The translations under genes and the position numbers were made by a program. From JBCCAG01 sp050331115 (GTDB lineage Bacteria > Cyanobacteriota > Cyanobacteriia > CAKZMO01), in the NCBI GenBank assembly GCA_050331115.1, contig JBHJHD010000043.1, positions 1-64,000 on the forward strand: 64,000 nt of DNA, in the 5' to 3' direction. Below are positions 24,620 through 33,560 of the stretch, piece by piece. How positions within the stretch are numbered: the stretch's first letter is position 1; every line of letters begins with the position of its first letter. A model generated the notes under the pieces. It searched no databases. It was not told the DNA's origin and saw only the letters and a program-made list of their open reading frames with translations.

Positions 24620-25921
24620 ATGACAATTAGGGTTTTGTACATCAATGACAGAGGGTTTCAGTACGGCGCTGGAATCGCCACGCTGCGGCAGATTCAGTCT
24701 TTAGTGCTAGTGGGCCATAAGGTCTCTATGCTGTGCTGGCACCAAGGCGCTAAGGAAGCAAATATACCCTTCGTGCCGCCAGAGGCCCGGGGGAAGTGGC
24801 TGGGGCTTAAAGCAATGCCCTACCTAACCACAGAGCGGGGCTTCAGCCAGTCTCAGATTATAGACACGCTGGTCCTAGAGGCAAAGTTGCAGTCGCCGGA
24901 CGTGATCATTGTTGGCAATATCCACGGTGCGAGGTGGCCTTTAGAGCTGCTCCCGGCGCTGCGTACGGTCTGCCCTGTGGTGGCCTTTATGCACGATTGC
25001 TACTATGCTACGGGGCGCTGCGCCTACACCGGTAGCTGCACACTCTATCGCCAAGGCTGCAACTACACCTGTCCGACCTGGCAAAGCTACCCCTCACTGG
25101 AGCCCCAGTTTATCTTTGACCAGTGGCTTTTGCGGCGAGACATTTTCTGCGGTGCCGACGGTATCCCCATCGCAGCCAACAGTCGCTGGACCCAGGGCAA
25201 AGCGCAAGAGGCCTTAGTAGGCCTGACCGACTCAACCTGCATCTACTATGGCCTAGACGCCGAGCTATTCCAGCCCATCGATCGAGCCTTTGCCCGCAAT
25301 CTGCTGAATATTCCTCAAGAGGCATTTGTCGTTTTGGGCGGGGCCGTCAACGTGAACGACTACCGCAAGGGTGGGCATATCTTCAGTAAAGCCGTAGACC
25401 GGCTCAAAGACGATATCTACTTTCTAGCATTTGGCGCCAACTCGACTCAGCAGGGCATCTATGGCACTGGGCTATTGCGCGACTATCGCAAAATGCCCTT
25501 AGTTTACAGCGCCGCCGATGTCTTTGTGGGGACCTCTTTAGAGGAGGCCTTTGGTCAGACGTTTTGCGAAGCCGCCGCCTGTGGCATTCCCGTCATTGCC
25601 TTTGAGGTGGACGGGATTCCTGAAGTGGCACGGCACGGTATCAACGCGAGGCTTGCCAGTGACACCACTGCCGACGCCCTGGTCAAAGCAATTCAGCAGC
25701 TTTATACGGATTCGGCCATGCGTCAAGCCTATGGACAGGCTGGTCGGGCCATGGTTGAGTCAGAGTTCACGCTGCAGTGCCAGGGCGATCGCTGGACGCG
25801 CTATTTTGAGCAGCTCAAGCAGCGCTCTAGTCGCCTCCCTGGCTACACGCTTAACCGCCATGAAGTCTTGAAACGCTCTAGAAGTGAGGCAGTGGCAGTT
25901 GAAGTTGCTAAGTCCAAATAA
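24620..25921 (+). CDS. Glycosyltransferase family 4 (GT-B fold)
   Basis: 433 residues. It has an N-terminal Rossmann half, a Cys-rich stretch (TGSCTLYRQGCNYTCPTW, about 137-155) and the C-terminal GT4 donor site: GTSLEEAFGQTFCEAAACGIPVIAF at about 305-330 (EX7E-type). A PEVARHG loop follows. The enzyme transfers a sugar from a nucleotide-sugar donor, probably in the cytosol at the membrane. The cysteine cluster recalls the insertion in some exopolysaccharide GT4 proteins. It is 88 bp downstream of the fusion gene and co-directional with the rest of the cluster. Acceptor and sugar are unknown. Confidence 0.88.
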   Translation: MTIRVLYINDRGFQYGAGIATLRQIQSLVLVGHKVSMLCWHQGAKEANIPFVPPEARGKWLGLKAMPYLTTERGFSQSQIIDTLVLEAKLQSPDVIIVGNIHGARWPLELLPALRTVCPVVAFMHDCYYATGRCAYTGSCTLYRQGCNYTCPTWQSYPSLEPQFIFDQWLLRRDIFCGADGIPIAANSRWTQGKAQEALVGLTDSTCIYYGLDAELFQPIDRAFARNLLNIPQEAFVVLGGAVNVNDYRKGGHIFSKAVDRLKDDIYFLAFGANSTQQGIYGTGLLRDYRKMPLVYSAADVFVGTSLEEAFGQTFCEAAACGIPVIAFEVDGIPEVARHGINARLASDTTADALVKAIQQLYTDSAMRQAYGQAGRAMVESEFTLQCQGDRWTRYFEQLKQRSSRLPGYTLNRHEVLKRSRSEAVAVEVAKSK

Positions 25922-25976
25922 CAAAGATAGGAAGCCTGATACAATCTAAAAAAATAGCGGGGGTACAGTATCGCAT

Positions 25977-27080
25977 ATGGTAACCCAAACCTACGTCAAT
26001 AACGAGCATCAGCATATCTTTGAGCAGACCAAGCACATTCCCGGATGGCAGGTTATCGGAGACTCTGAAAAGCTATATGAGTTGGCCTATGCTTATGGCG
26101 ACGTTATTTTAGAGATCGGTACGTTTGGCGGGCGCTCTGCCACGGTTGAGCTACGGGGCGCTTTGGCCAATGCTGAAAGAAATACCCCGCCTCAGTTCTA
26201 CGGCCTCGACATCGATATTCAGGGCATCTGGCGAACGCTTACCTCTTTGGCTGAAGAGAATCTGTCGTCTCATGCGCTGCTCTATCATGGCAACCTGCAG
26301 AGCTTCATCGAAGCGTTTCCAATCAATCCTACGATGGTGTTCGTTGATGGTGATCACCGCTACGAAGGAGTCAAGCGGGATCTGATGAGCCTCTCAGGCT
26401 TTCTCGCTCCAGGTACTCCCGTCCTCTGCCACGACTACACTAACCCCGAAAATGATACAGGTGAGCTTGGGGTGCGCCAGGCCATCGATGAGTTTGTGGC
26501 AGAAGGCTTCGCCACCTTCTCGGGCACATTTGGCTGCTCGGCGTTCCTTATTATGTCTGGTAAAGCCCAGGGTCCGCTGCAGGAGCCGCTCTCACCACAA
26601 GAGTTCTACCAGCGCAGAGCCGACCTGCTGGTGTCCTATAGCCTGGATATGCAGTCGCGGTGGCATAACTCGGAGGGCGATCGCCAGGCCCGGGGCGCGC
26701 TAATTGGACAGCTGCAGCAGCGGCTAGGAGAGCAACAGCGCATGATTGAGCAGCGGGGGACGCAGCAGGTGAGCCCGGCCGAAGTCGAAGTACAGCCCAC
26801 TCCTAATCAACAGGTAGCGGCTCCGCTCCACGATTTCAGTCACGAATCCTCTCAGAACTACAGCGCTAACGCAAATCAATCTGTAGCCGAGCTAAAGCAA
26901 AAGCTGACCCAAACTCGAAGCAAACTGCGGGAGTCTAGGCAGCGAGATCAGCAGGCTCGACAAGAGTTGGATCTCTTGAAGGGGCAAATCGCCGCCATGA
27001 AAACCAGTAAATTTTGGAAGCTACGCTCGCTATGGTGTCGTCTTAAATCGCCTTTTATAAAAGCTCCTAATAATAGCTAG
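25977..27080 (+). CDS. Class I methyltransferase-like protein with C-terminal coiled coil and WKLR tail
   Basis: 367 residues. Residues about 1-200 form a SAM-dependent methyltransferase of the cephalosporin-hydroxylase/Methyltransf_24 type: DVILEIGTFGGRSATVEL for SAM, VFVDGDHRYEGVKRDL and LCHDYTNPEN. Residues about 240-335 are glutamine-rich coiled coil. The end carries SKFWKLRSLW (344-353), near-identical to the tail of the next protein. It is probably a sugar or glycan O-methyltransferase in the surface glycan cluster. Tails of this kind recur in surface-glycan enzymes and may dock them to a membrane or partner; that function is inference. Confidence 0.75.
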   Translation: MVTQTYVNNEHQHIFEQTKHIPGWQVIGDSEKLYELAYAYGDVILEIGTFGGRSATVELRGALANAERNTPPQFYGLDIDIQGIWRTLTSLAEENLSSHALLYHGNLQSFIEAFPINPTMVFVDGDHRYEGVKRDLMSLSGFLAPGTPVLCHDYTNPENDTGELGVRQAIDEFVAEGFATFSGTFGCSAFLIMSGKAQGPLQEPLSPQEFYQRRADLLVSYSLDMQSRWHNSEGDRQARGALIGQLQQRLGEQQRMIEQRGTQQVSPAEVEVQPTPNQQVAAPLHDFSHESSQNYSANANQSVAELKQKLTQTRSKLRESRQRDQQARQELDLLKGQIAAMKTSKFWKLRSLWCRLKSPFIKAPNNS

Positions 27081-27094
27081 CAAATGAAGATTGT

Positions 27095-28399
27095 ATGAAT
27101 ATATTTCACTGTTGTGTTCAAAAGACTGCTAGTCAGTGGATTGCATCTATCTTCAGAAAACCCGAAATATTAGATGGGACTAATTTAAGGACATACGATT
27201 ACTACAAAAAGGTAATGCAGGGGCGAGAAGAATTTGATATTCCTCCCCCACCAAATACAGTTTTAACACCTGTTTACGCTTCCTACAGCTCCTTTGAAAA
27301 AATTCCTAAGCCTGAAGACTATAGAGTTTTTACGGTTATTAGAGATCCAAGGGATATTGTAGTGTCCTGGTACTTTTCCGCGACGTTGACCCACGGAACT
27401 AAGCACAATGAAATGCTTCATGCTCTACGGGAAGACTTGAAGTCGATGCCGCTTCAAGAGGGACTTATGTTCTCTATTGATAAGCTGCATTATTTGTTTG
27501 AAAGCTTGCTGTCTTGGAAGCAGGCAGAAAGCTTAAATTCTAGGGTTAAAGTCTTTAAGTATGAGGACTTGACTCAGGGCAACCAGCTTCAATCTTTCAA
27601 GGCTCTATTCGAGCACTGCGAAATTCCAGTTTCAGAGCTTGTTTTGCAAGAAACTTTAAATGAATATAGCTTCAAAAAACTTACAAAGCGACAAGTTGGA
27701 CAAGAAGACGTTTCGTCGCATCTCCGCAAGGGACTTGAGGGCGATTGGACAAACTACTTTAGTGAGTTGGTCAGCCAAAAGTTTGCTAATGTCACTGACA
27801 ACCTTTCTACGCTGTTGGGGTATGAGAGTACGGAAAAGTGCTTGCTTAGACGTCAATATAGCTTAATCGAGCAGAAAATCGATCAAAAGGAGAAATCATT
27901 AAGCGATACCGAGGACGACTTACCAATCTCCTTACATGCACAGAGACAAATTTACAAGCTTCAAGAAGAGAGAGAGAGACTTCAAGAAGAGGGAGAGAGA
28001 CTTCAAGAAAGGATAAAATCGCTTCAGGTGCAGCTCAGTCAATCTAATGCTGAGAGAAATACTGCTCAAGAGGCGCTGCGTCAACTAGAAAGAGAATTGA
28101 CTATTCTTCAAGCTGAGTTTGCCAACTTGAAGAATCATTCAACTAGTTTGGAAGCAAGCCTTAATAGAGCGAATCAGACCATTGAGCGAGTCAAAGACAG
28201 GGTCAATCGACTTGGGGACCGCAATCGTAAGCTGAAGCATACCTTAGGTCTCAAGAACTCTACCCTTCAAGCCTACAAAAGTGAAATTGCAGCTATAAAA
28301 TCTAGCAGGCTTTGGAAGCTGCGATCGCTGTGGCTGAGTTTCAAATCTCGCTTGACCCTAGCTAAGCCAGCGCGCTTAGGAAACGACTCAAATGATTGA
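27095..28399 (+). CDS. Sulfotransferase with C-terminal coiled coil and WKLR tail
   Basis: 434 residues. The PAPS-binding pattern of the sulfotransferase family is present: an N-terminal CCVQKTASQWI loop and the 3'-phosphate-binding VIRDPRDIVVSWYFS at about 88-102. Residues about 255-400 are coiled coil with a 21-bp DNA tandem repeat (27957-28016). The tail SRLWKLRSLW (404-413) matches the previous protein. It would sulfate a sugar or lipid head group using PAPS, leaving PAP. A CysQ-type phosphatase that could clear PAP is at 57853-58830. The stop overlaps the next start by 8 bp. Base composition is more A/T-rich than that of neighbours, which may point to horizontal transfer. Confidence 0.75.
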   Translation: MNIFHCCVQKTASQWIASIFRKPEILDGTNLRTYDYYKKVMQGREEFDIPPPPNTVLTPVYASYSSFEKIPKPEDYRVFTVIRDPRDIVVSWYFSATLTHGTKHNEMLHALREDLKSMPLQEGLMFSIDKLHYLFESLLSWKQAESLNSRVKVFKYEDLTQGNQLQSFKALFEHCEIPVSELVLQETLNEYSFKKLTKRQVGQEDVSSHLRKGLEGDWTNYFSELVSQKFANVTDNLSTLLGYESTEKCLLRRQYSLIEQKIDQKEKSLSDTEDDLPISLHAQRQIYKLQEERERLQEEGERLQERIKSLQVQLSQSNAERNTAQEALRQLERELTILQAEFANLKNHSTSLEASLNRANQTIERVKDRVNRLGDRNRKLKHTLGLKNSTLQAYKSEIAAIKSSRLWKLRSLWLSFKSRLTLAKPARLGNDSND

Positions 28400-30476
28400 G
28401 GTTTTAGGTCTTACAGCTTTATTGATTCCAGTTATATCGGTTTTCTTTTTGCTGTACAACCACGAAAAGGCCTGGCGGCGTTCCTTTTTATCGTCTTGGA
28501 TTATCTGGGGGGTAACCTTAACCGCAATTACGGAGATGTTGAGCCTGTTTTACCGTCTCAACCATTTTTCGCTGTTAGGATTCTGGGCGCTCTCAGGCCT
28601 GTTCAGTCTTGTATTACTCCTTCGGACTTGCCGACTTAAGCGAGTCTTTTCTAATGCGCGTGAGCTTTTTCGTTTTTTTGCACGCTCGATCAAATCTTAC
28701 CCTCTCCTAGGATTTGCTCTACTCAATATTGCGCTTATCTTGACTGTAGCGGCGTTGCTCGCGATCGCAGCTCCTCCCAATAACTGGGATTCTATGACTT
28801 ACCATATGAGTCGCGTAGTGAACTGGATACAAAACCAGACCGTTGCCCACTACCCGACTCACATGATTCGCCAGCTCGATCTAGCGCCTTGGTCGAACTT
28901 TGCGGTTATGCATCTACAACTTCTGAGTGGAAGCGATCGCTTCGCCAATCTAGTTCAGTGGTCGAGCATGGTAGGTTGCGTAGTAGGCGTCTCTCTAATT
29001 GCTAAGCAACTTCAGGCCGATTTGGCCGGGCAAATCGTAGCTAGTGTCGTATGCCTCAGTATTCCAATGGGACTGCTTCAATCTGTCACGACCCAAAACG
29101 ACTATGTTGTGTCGTTCTGGCTGGTTTGCTTAACATATAACGCTTTGCTGATTACTGAGCAGCAAATTACACCTAGAGCTGTCTTCGAACTAAGCGCAAG
29201 TTTGGGATTAGCAATCCTGACCAAAGCAACAGCTTATATTTATGCGTTTCCTTTTTGTCTGGTTTCTGCGGTCATTGCTACAAAGTACTCGAGAGTAAGA
29301 GTCGTAAAGCTCGTTATCCCAGGCGCTCTGTCTGCTATCTTAATAAACATAGGGCACTGGTGGCGCAATTGGAGCACTTTTCAAGATTTTCTAGGATCGT
29401 CGGGGGATGTCACTCGAAACCAACTATTTACACCTGCGGCTATTCTCTCAAATACAATCAGAAACATTGCGCTTCACACACCTACAGTATCTTATACGAT
29501 TAACAGCTATATTGAATATGCTGTTGTCAAGCTGCACGATGTTTTTTTACAGCTTGATGTCAATGATCCTAGAACAACCTTTTTGGGTACTGAATTTAGT
29601 ATTCCAGTAACACCCAAAGGCCAACCTATTTTTCTAAACGAGGATGTATCTGGTAATCCGATTCACTTGGTTCTAGTTGTAATCTGCATCGGCTTTTATT
29701 TGGCTTATAAAAGAACTAGAAACCGTCAGCGTACAGTATATATTTTTGCTCTTCTGAGTACAATAGTGCTGTTTAATACAGTAGTTTCATGGCAACCCTG
29801 GGCAACGCGGCTTCATCTACCGTTCTTTGTTTTGATGGCTGCATTGATTGGCAGCGTTCTTTGTGATGTTGTGAGCCTCACCCCGCTGCGCCAGCTAATG
29901 ATTTTCGCCCTTTCAATTAGCTCATTACCATACATCTTTTTCAGCGCAGTCCGTCCCCTGACAAACAGTCCCTATTTCCTTACCTTTACATCTTCGATCT
30001 TTGACATTTCTCAGCGCAGTCGCCGCTTCACTAGCCGTCCGAACTTGGAGAATTCCTACGTTGAGGCTATAGATATAGCTCTCGAGTACAGCTGCTATGA
30101 TATTGGGCTCTATCTTGGAGGAGAAGGGTGGGACTATCCGTTTTGGGCCATTGCTCAGGGCAAATCTCCTCAAAACCCAGTAATTTTTAGGTCTGTTGAG
30201 GTTAGTAATAAATCCCAAGATATTTCTGCTCCTTTGCCTAGAAGAAGTAGGCCACCCTGCGCTATTTTTGTGGTCGACAGACCTGACGTAAAGCGTAAGA
30301 GAATAAGTCTGACGAGTTTGAAGCTAGGTCGGGAGTTCGTCTATCTAAGAGCGATGAGATCTAGAAGTGTTCGAGTGTTTATAAGACGGCGCTTGCTGAA
30401 AGAGAAGGGAAGACCTGAACGTACCTTAAGGACAGAGAATACTGGCTTAGTCTATACCGGCTCATATGAGCTCTGA
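28392..30476 (+). CDS. GT-C-type membrane glycosyltransferase (ArnT/PMT-like)
   Basis: 694 residues, about 12 membrane helices in the N-terminal 500, then a soluble C-terminal part rich in Arg. The motif NNWDSMTYHMSRVVNWIQ, just after the third or fourth helix, is the conserved loop of bacterial GT39/ArnT-like proteins, whose catalytic acid (here probably Asp) faces the periplasm. Such enzymes transfer a sugar from a lipid-phosphate donor. The start overlaps the sulfotransferase end by 8 bp, so they are translated together. It pairs logically with the DPM1-like GT2 (30578-31393), which could make the lipid-linked sugar. Alternative: a membrane protein of unknown function with the same fold. 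Confidence 0.7.
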   Translation: MIEVLGLTALLIPVISVFFLLYNHEKAWRRSFLSSWIIWGVTLTAITEMLSLFYRLNHFSLLGFWALSGLFSLVLLLRTCRLKRVFSNARELFRFFARSIKSYPLLGFALLNIALILTVAALLAIAAPPNNWDSMTYHMSRVVNWIQNQTVAHYPTHMIRQLDLAPWSNFAVMHLQLLSGSDRFANLVQWSSMVGCVVGVSLIAKQLQADLAGQIVASVVCLSIPMGLLQSVTTQNDYVVSFWLVCLTYNALLITEQQITPRAVFELSASLGLAILTKATAYIYAFPFCLVSAVIATKYSRVRVVKLVIPGALSAILINIGHWWRNWSTFQDFLGSSGDVTRNQLFTPAAILSNTIRNIALHTPTVSYTINSYIEYAVVKLHDVFLQLDVNDPRTTFLGTEFSIPVTPKGQPIFLNEDVSGNPIHLVLVVICIGFYLAYKRTRNRQRTVYIFALLSTIVLFNTVVSWQPWATRLHLPFFVLMAALIGSVLCDVVSLTPLRQLMIFALSISSLPYIFFSAVRPLTNSPYFLTFTSSIFDISQRSRRFTSRPNLENSYVEAIDIALEYSCYDIGLYLGGEGWDYPFWAIAQGKSPQNPVIFRSVEVSNKSQDISAPLPRRSRPPCAIFVVDRPDVKRKRISLTSLKLGREFVYLRAMRSRSVRVFIRRRLLKEKGRPERTLRTENTGLVYTGSYEL

Positions 30477-30577
30477 TCTCGGTAAGCAAAGCTAAATCTT
30501 GCAGCTTTGTTGAGATTGGGATACCCTTCCCAATTCGAGGTATAATTTGCGAACTTGTGCTGTGCTTAGGTAGAGAT

Positions 30578-31393
30578 ATGAGTTTGAAGTTGTCGATTGT
30601 TATTCCCATTTATAACGAGATTCATACTATAGATACTGTCTTAGGTAAAGTAGCTCAGGCCGTCCCTCACGTTGATAAGGAAATCGTGCTAGTAGACGAT
30701 GGGTCTAAGGACGGAACCCGAGAATGGTTAATAAATGCCTTTGGAGACCCGCGAGAATCTCCTGTCCAGGCGATATTACCACCTAACTACGCTACGCTTG
30801 CCGCTGATCGTGATTTAGAGACGATGCAATCTCCATTGGCAGTTGCGATCCTTACCCCTAGTCCTGTCACCATAAAAGTTATATTTCATAGGAAAAATCA
30901 GGGCAAAGGTGCAGCCCTGCGGACCGGTTTTCAAGAAGCCTCTGGAGACGTTATTGTCATTCAGGACGCTGACCTAGAGTATGATCCCCAGGATTGGGGA
31001 CAGATGTGGCGGCTGATTGCCGAAGGTAAAGCGGATGTCGTCTATGGTTCTCGCTTTTACGGAAACCCCCATCGAGTACTCTACTTTCATCATTTACTCG
31101 GCAATAAGGTCATCTCTGCCCTAGTCGACCTCACCTGTAATACTACGCTGAGCGACATCGAAGTGTGCTACAAGATGTTCCGCCGCGAGGTGCTCGATGG
31201 CATTGTGCTGACCTGCAACGACTTTGGCTTTGAGGTTGAGTTTACGATGAAGGTAGCCCGATCTAGTCGCCGCTGGCGAATGTACGAAATGGGCATTTCA
31301 TACTACGGTCGCTCCTACGATGAAGGCAAGAAAATTAACTGGAAAGACGGCGTCAAGGCGCTTTGGTATATTTTCAAGTTTTGGCTGAGCTGA
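30578..31393 (+). CDS. GT2 glycosyltransferase, dolichyl/undecaprenyl-phosphate mannosyltransferase-like
   Basis: 271 residues from ATG 30578 (MSLKLSIVIPIYNE; ATG at 30557 is also in frame). It has VIPIYNE, LVDDGSKDGTR, and the metal-binding IQDADLEYDPQDW at about 130. It is of the DPM1/DPG type without C-terminal membrane helices. Such enzymes make polyprenyl-phosphate sugars from nucleotide-sugars. A region of about 40 extra residues (about 60-100, PVQAILPPNYATL to LTPSPVTIK) interrupts the usual fold and is unusual. A TATAAT preceded by GG (30541-30546) could be an extended -10 promoter. The gene closes the glycan cluster before a strong terminator. Confidence 0.82.
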   Translation: MSLKLSIVIPIYNEIHTIDTVLGKVAQAVPHVDKEIVLVDDGSKDGTREWLINAFGDPRESPVQAILPPNYATLAADRDLETMQSPLAVAILTPSPVTIKVIFHRKNQGKGAALRTGFQEASGDVIVIQDADLEYDPQDWGQMWRLIAEGKADVVYGSRFYGNPHRVLYFHHLLGNKVISALVDLTCNTTLSDIEVCYKMFRREVLDGIVLTCNDFGFEVEFTMKVARSSRRWRMYEMGISYYGRSYDEGKKINWKDGVKALWYIFKFWLS

Positions 31394-31436
31394 TCAGTTG
31401 GGAACCTGATGTATGGCAGGCGTTGAATACGTATGG

Positions 31437-31470
31437 GACACCTACTCATCTCGAGTAGGTGTCTTTGTTT
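31437..31470 (+). terminator. Strong intrinsic terminator after the glycan operon
   Basis: GACACCTACTC (31437-31447) pairs perfectly with GAGTAGGTGTC (31453-31463) around a 5-base loop, followed by TTTGTTT. It is 44 bp after the GT2 stop and ends the plus-strand run that starts at 21001. Confidence 0.9.
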
Positions 31471-31710
31471 ACAAGCGCTTACGTATTCCTAGAATTAGGA
31501 CTCTCATATAATCACTTCACTCAACAAGGCTAAATCCCGCAAGCTTTCTCCTAGAACAGAGAATGGGTTACCTATTGGTTAAGGTCTAAAGCTAGTACTC
31601 CGCTAAGGCTGTGCCAGCACGTAAGTTCTGTAGACGACGACTGTCCCTTGTGATAGATTATACTCGACCACCCTCGGCTGTCTTCGCAGTCTTTGCCCAT
31701 AACATTAATA
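31471..31710. other. Spacer before the RTX gene, nothing identified
   Basis: The 317-bp gap 31394-31710 holds the terminator above and about 240 bp with no recognised gene or repeat. A TTG at 31693 is in frame with the downstream gene but is less likely as a start than ATG 31711. Confidence 0.4.
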
Positions 31711-33384
31711 ATGAATACCTTAGAAACCGCGACCGATCTTGGCTCTATCTCTAGCCCACGAGATATCTCTAGCGTTTTTGACTCATCCGATCAGATAGAC
31801 TTCTATCGATTTTCGCTTCCTCAAAACAGCGATTTTGCCGTAGCACACAGCGGTGCCCGCATCAATATAAACCTCTTTTCTGATATCAACGGAAATGGCA
31901 TCATTGAAAGCAACGAATCTACTCGTAGCGATAGCTTTTTCTTGAATGAGAACTTTACAGAACCTTTGCCAGCTGGAGATTATTTTATTCGCGCCAGTAC
32001 GGGACAGTTCGGCTCATATAGTCTTCGCTTGGCACCAACTTTCAGACCGGGCAACCTGCCAACAGATCCTGGCGGCAATATTAATCAAGCACTAAATATA
32101 GGGCTGCTGAACAGAAGACGCAATGTGGCAGACTACATTGGCGACTTGGATCCCTCCGACTTCTACCAATTTACTCTGCCACAGAACAGTAACCTTGGTC
32201 TTACGTTTAGTGGCAGTAATAGAACCGATATCAATGTCATAGCAGACCTGAACAATAACGGCATTGTTGATGACGGTGAAATTCCTTTGGGAAGTAACTT
32301 TGGGGCGCCTAGCTTATCTACCGATCTCCCTGCCGGAAATTATTTTATTCAGGTGAGTGGTGCTGAAACAAACTATGGAATTGGTCTAACGCCTGTCGCC
32401 GAGCCAGGCACGTTGCCTAGAGATCCTGGAAACACTCTCAGCCAAGCACTCAACATAGGTCGACTCTCTGGAAGACGTATTTTGCGCGATTATGTTGGCG
32501 TTCTGGATGGAGCTGATTTCTACCAGTTTACGCTGTCAGAAAATAGTAATCTTGGAGTCGACTTTACTGGATCTAATAGGACTGATATTGCGATTCTCGC
32601 AGACAGAAATAATAATGGTGTTATCGAGAGTAGCGAGGTTGTTTTTAGAGAAGGCTTTGGGAGAGATTTTTCTCTAGACTTGTCGGCTGGAACTTATTTC
32701 ATACAGGTAGACGGTGCTACAACGAACTATGGTCTGGATATTACTCAGACTCCCGATCGGAGTGGAGATGACACCATCCTAGGAACCCCTGGACCAGACA
32801 ATCTAGCTGGCGGCCCGGGGAACGATCGCGTATTTGGCGGTAATGGAAACGACTTCCTCAGAGGTGATGAAGGAAATGATCAGCTGCAGGGCAACAACGG
32901 CAACGATCGCCTCGTAGGGGGGGTGGGCAACGATCTTCTCAGTGGTGGTGCCGGGAACGATACCTTGATTGCCAGCGCGGGCAACAACATTCTTGCGGGC
33001 GGCTTCGGTAATGATAATTTAATCGGCGGTAATGGAAACGACCAGCTCTACAGTGGTGCCGGTAACGACAATTTATTCGGGGGTAATGGTGTAGACGTTC
33101 TAGTTGGTGGTCCTGGAAATGATCTTCTCTATGGTGCGGGGGGGAACGACATCATTCGTACCGATGCCGGAAGCGATCGCATCAGGCTTCAGCCTGGAGC
33201 CGGGTTCGACCGGGTGGTCGATTTTCAAGATGGTCAAGACCGAATTCTTCTGACGGGCGTCAGCTTCAACCAGCTCGGCATTTCGCAGCAACAAAGCAAT
33301 GTTTTGATTCTAGCGGGGGGGAACGCTGGGCTTGTGTTAGCGAACACAAGCGTGAACGCCATCACCCAGGCGGATTTCGTGTAG
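31711..33384 (+). CDS. RTX-type calcium-binding exoprotein with three PPC-like modules
   Basis: 557 residues from ATG 31711; the TTG at 31693 is in frame. About 1-345 are three pre-peptidase-C-like beta modules of about 115 residues, each with a DFYQFTLPQNS-type strand and a calcium loop (DINGNGIIES, DLNNNGIVDD, DRNNNGVIES) and ending LPAGNYFIQV-like. About 350-500 hold nonapeptide repeats of GGNGND type (RTX). It has no N-terminal signal and a C-terminal end typical of type I secretion substrates (LVLANTSVNAITQADFV). It probably binds calcium and folds outside the cell, perhaps associated with the polysaccharide. Transporter genes (HlyB/D) are not nearby. Confidence 0.85.
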   Translation: MNTLETATDLGSISSPRDISSVFDSSDQIDFYRFSLPQNSDFAVAHSGARININLFSDINGNGIIESNESTRSDSFFLNENFTEPLPAGDYFIRASTGQFGSYSLRLAPTFRPGNLPTDPGGNINQALNIGLLNRRRNVADYIGDLDPSDFYQFTLPQNSNLGLTFSGSNRTDINVIADLNNNGIVDDGEIPLGSNFGAPSLSTDLPAGNYFIQVSGAETNYGIGLTPVAEPGTLPRDPGNTLSQALNIGRLSGRRILRDYVGVLDGADFYQFTLSENSNLGVDFTGSNRTDIAILADRNNNGVIESSEVVFREGFGRDFSLDLSAGTYFIQVDGATTNYGLDITQTPDRSGDDTILGTPGPDNLAGGPGNDRVFGGNGNDFLRGDEGNDQLQGNNGNDRLVGGVGNDLLSGGAGNDTLIASAGNNILAGGFGNDNLIGGNGNDQLYSGAGNDNLFGGNGVDVLVGGPGNDLLYGAGGNDIIRTDAGSDRIRLQPGAGFDRVVDFQDGQDRILLTGVSFNQLGISQQQSNVLILAGGNAGLVLANTSVNAITQADFV

Positions 33385-33398
33385 TAGCTGCCCCTGCC

Positions 33399-33433
33399 GT
33401 GGAAGGTGCTTCGCTTCGGGGAGTGCCTTCCAC
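33399..33433 (+). terminator. Hairpin after the RTX gene
   Basis: GTGGAAGG (33399-33406) pairs with CCTTCCAC (33426-33433), with TGC/GTG extending it in part. It lies 14 bp after the stop. Only a weak T-run (CTTTAGG) follows, so its strength is uncertain. Confidence 0.55.
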
Positions 33434-33560
33434 AGCTTTAGGTTGAGCGCCGCGAAATCGCTTATGCGCTGCCAGGGGGCTAAGACACCTTATTGTATTC
33501 TTAAGGTCTTGGCTAAGCATGCAACAGAACTTTAGCCGCATCTCCACCCTCTAGCGTGAT

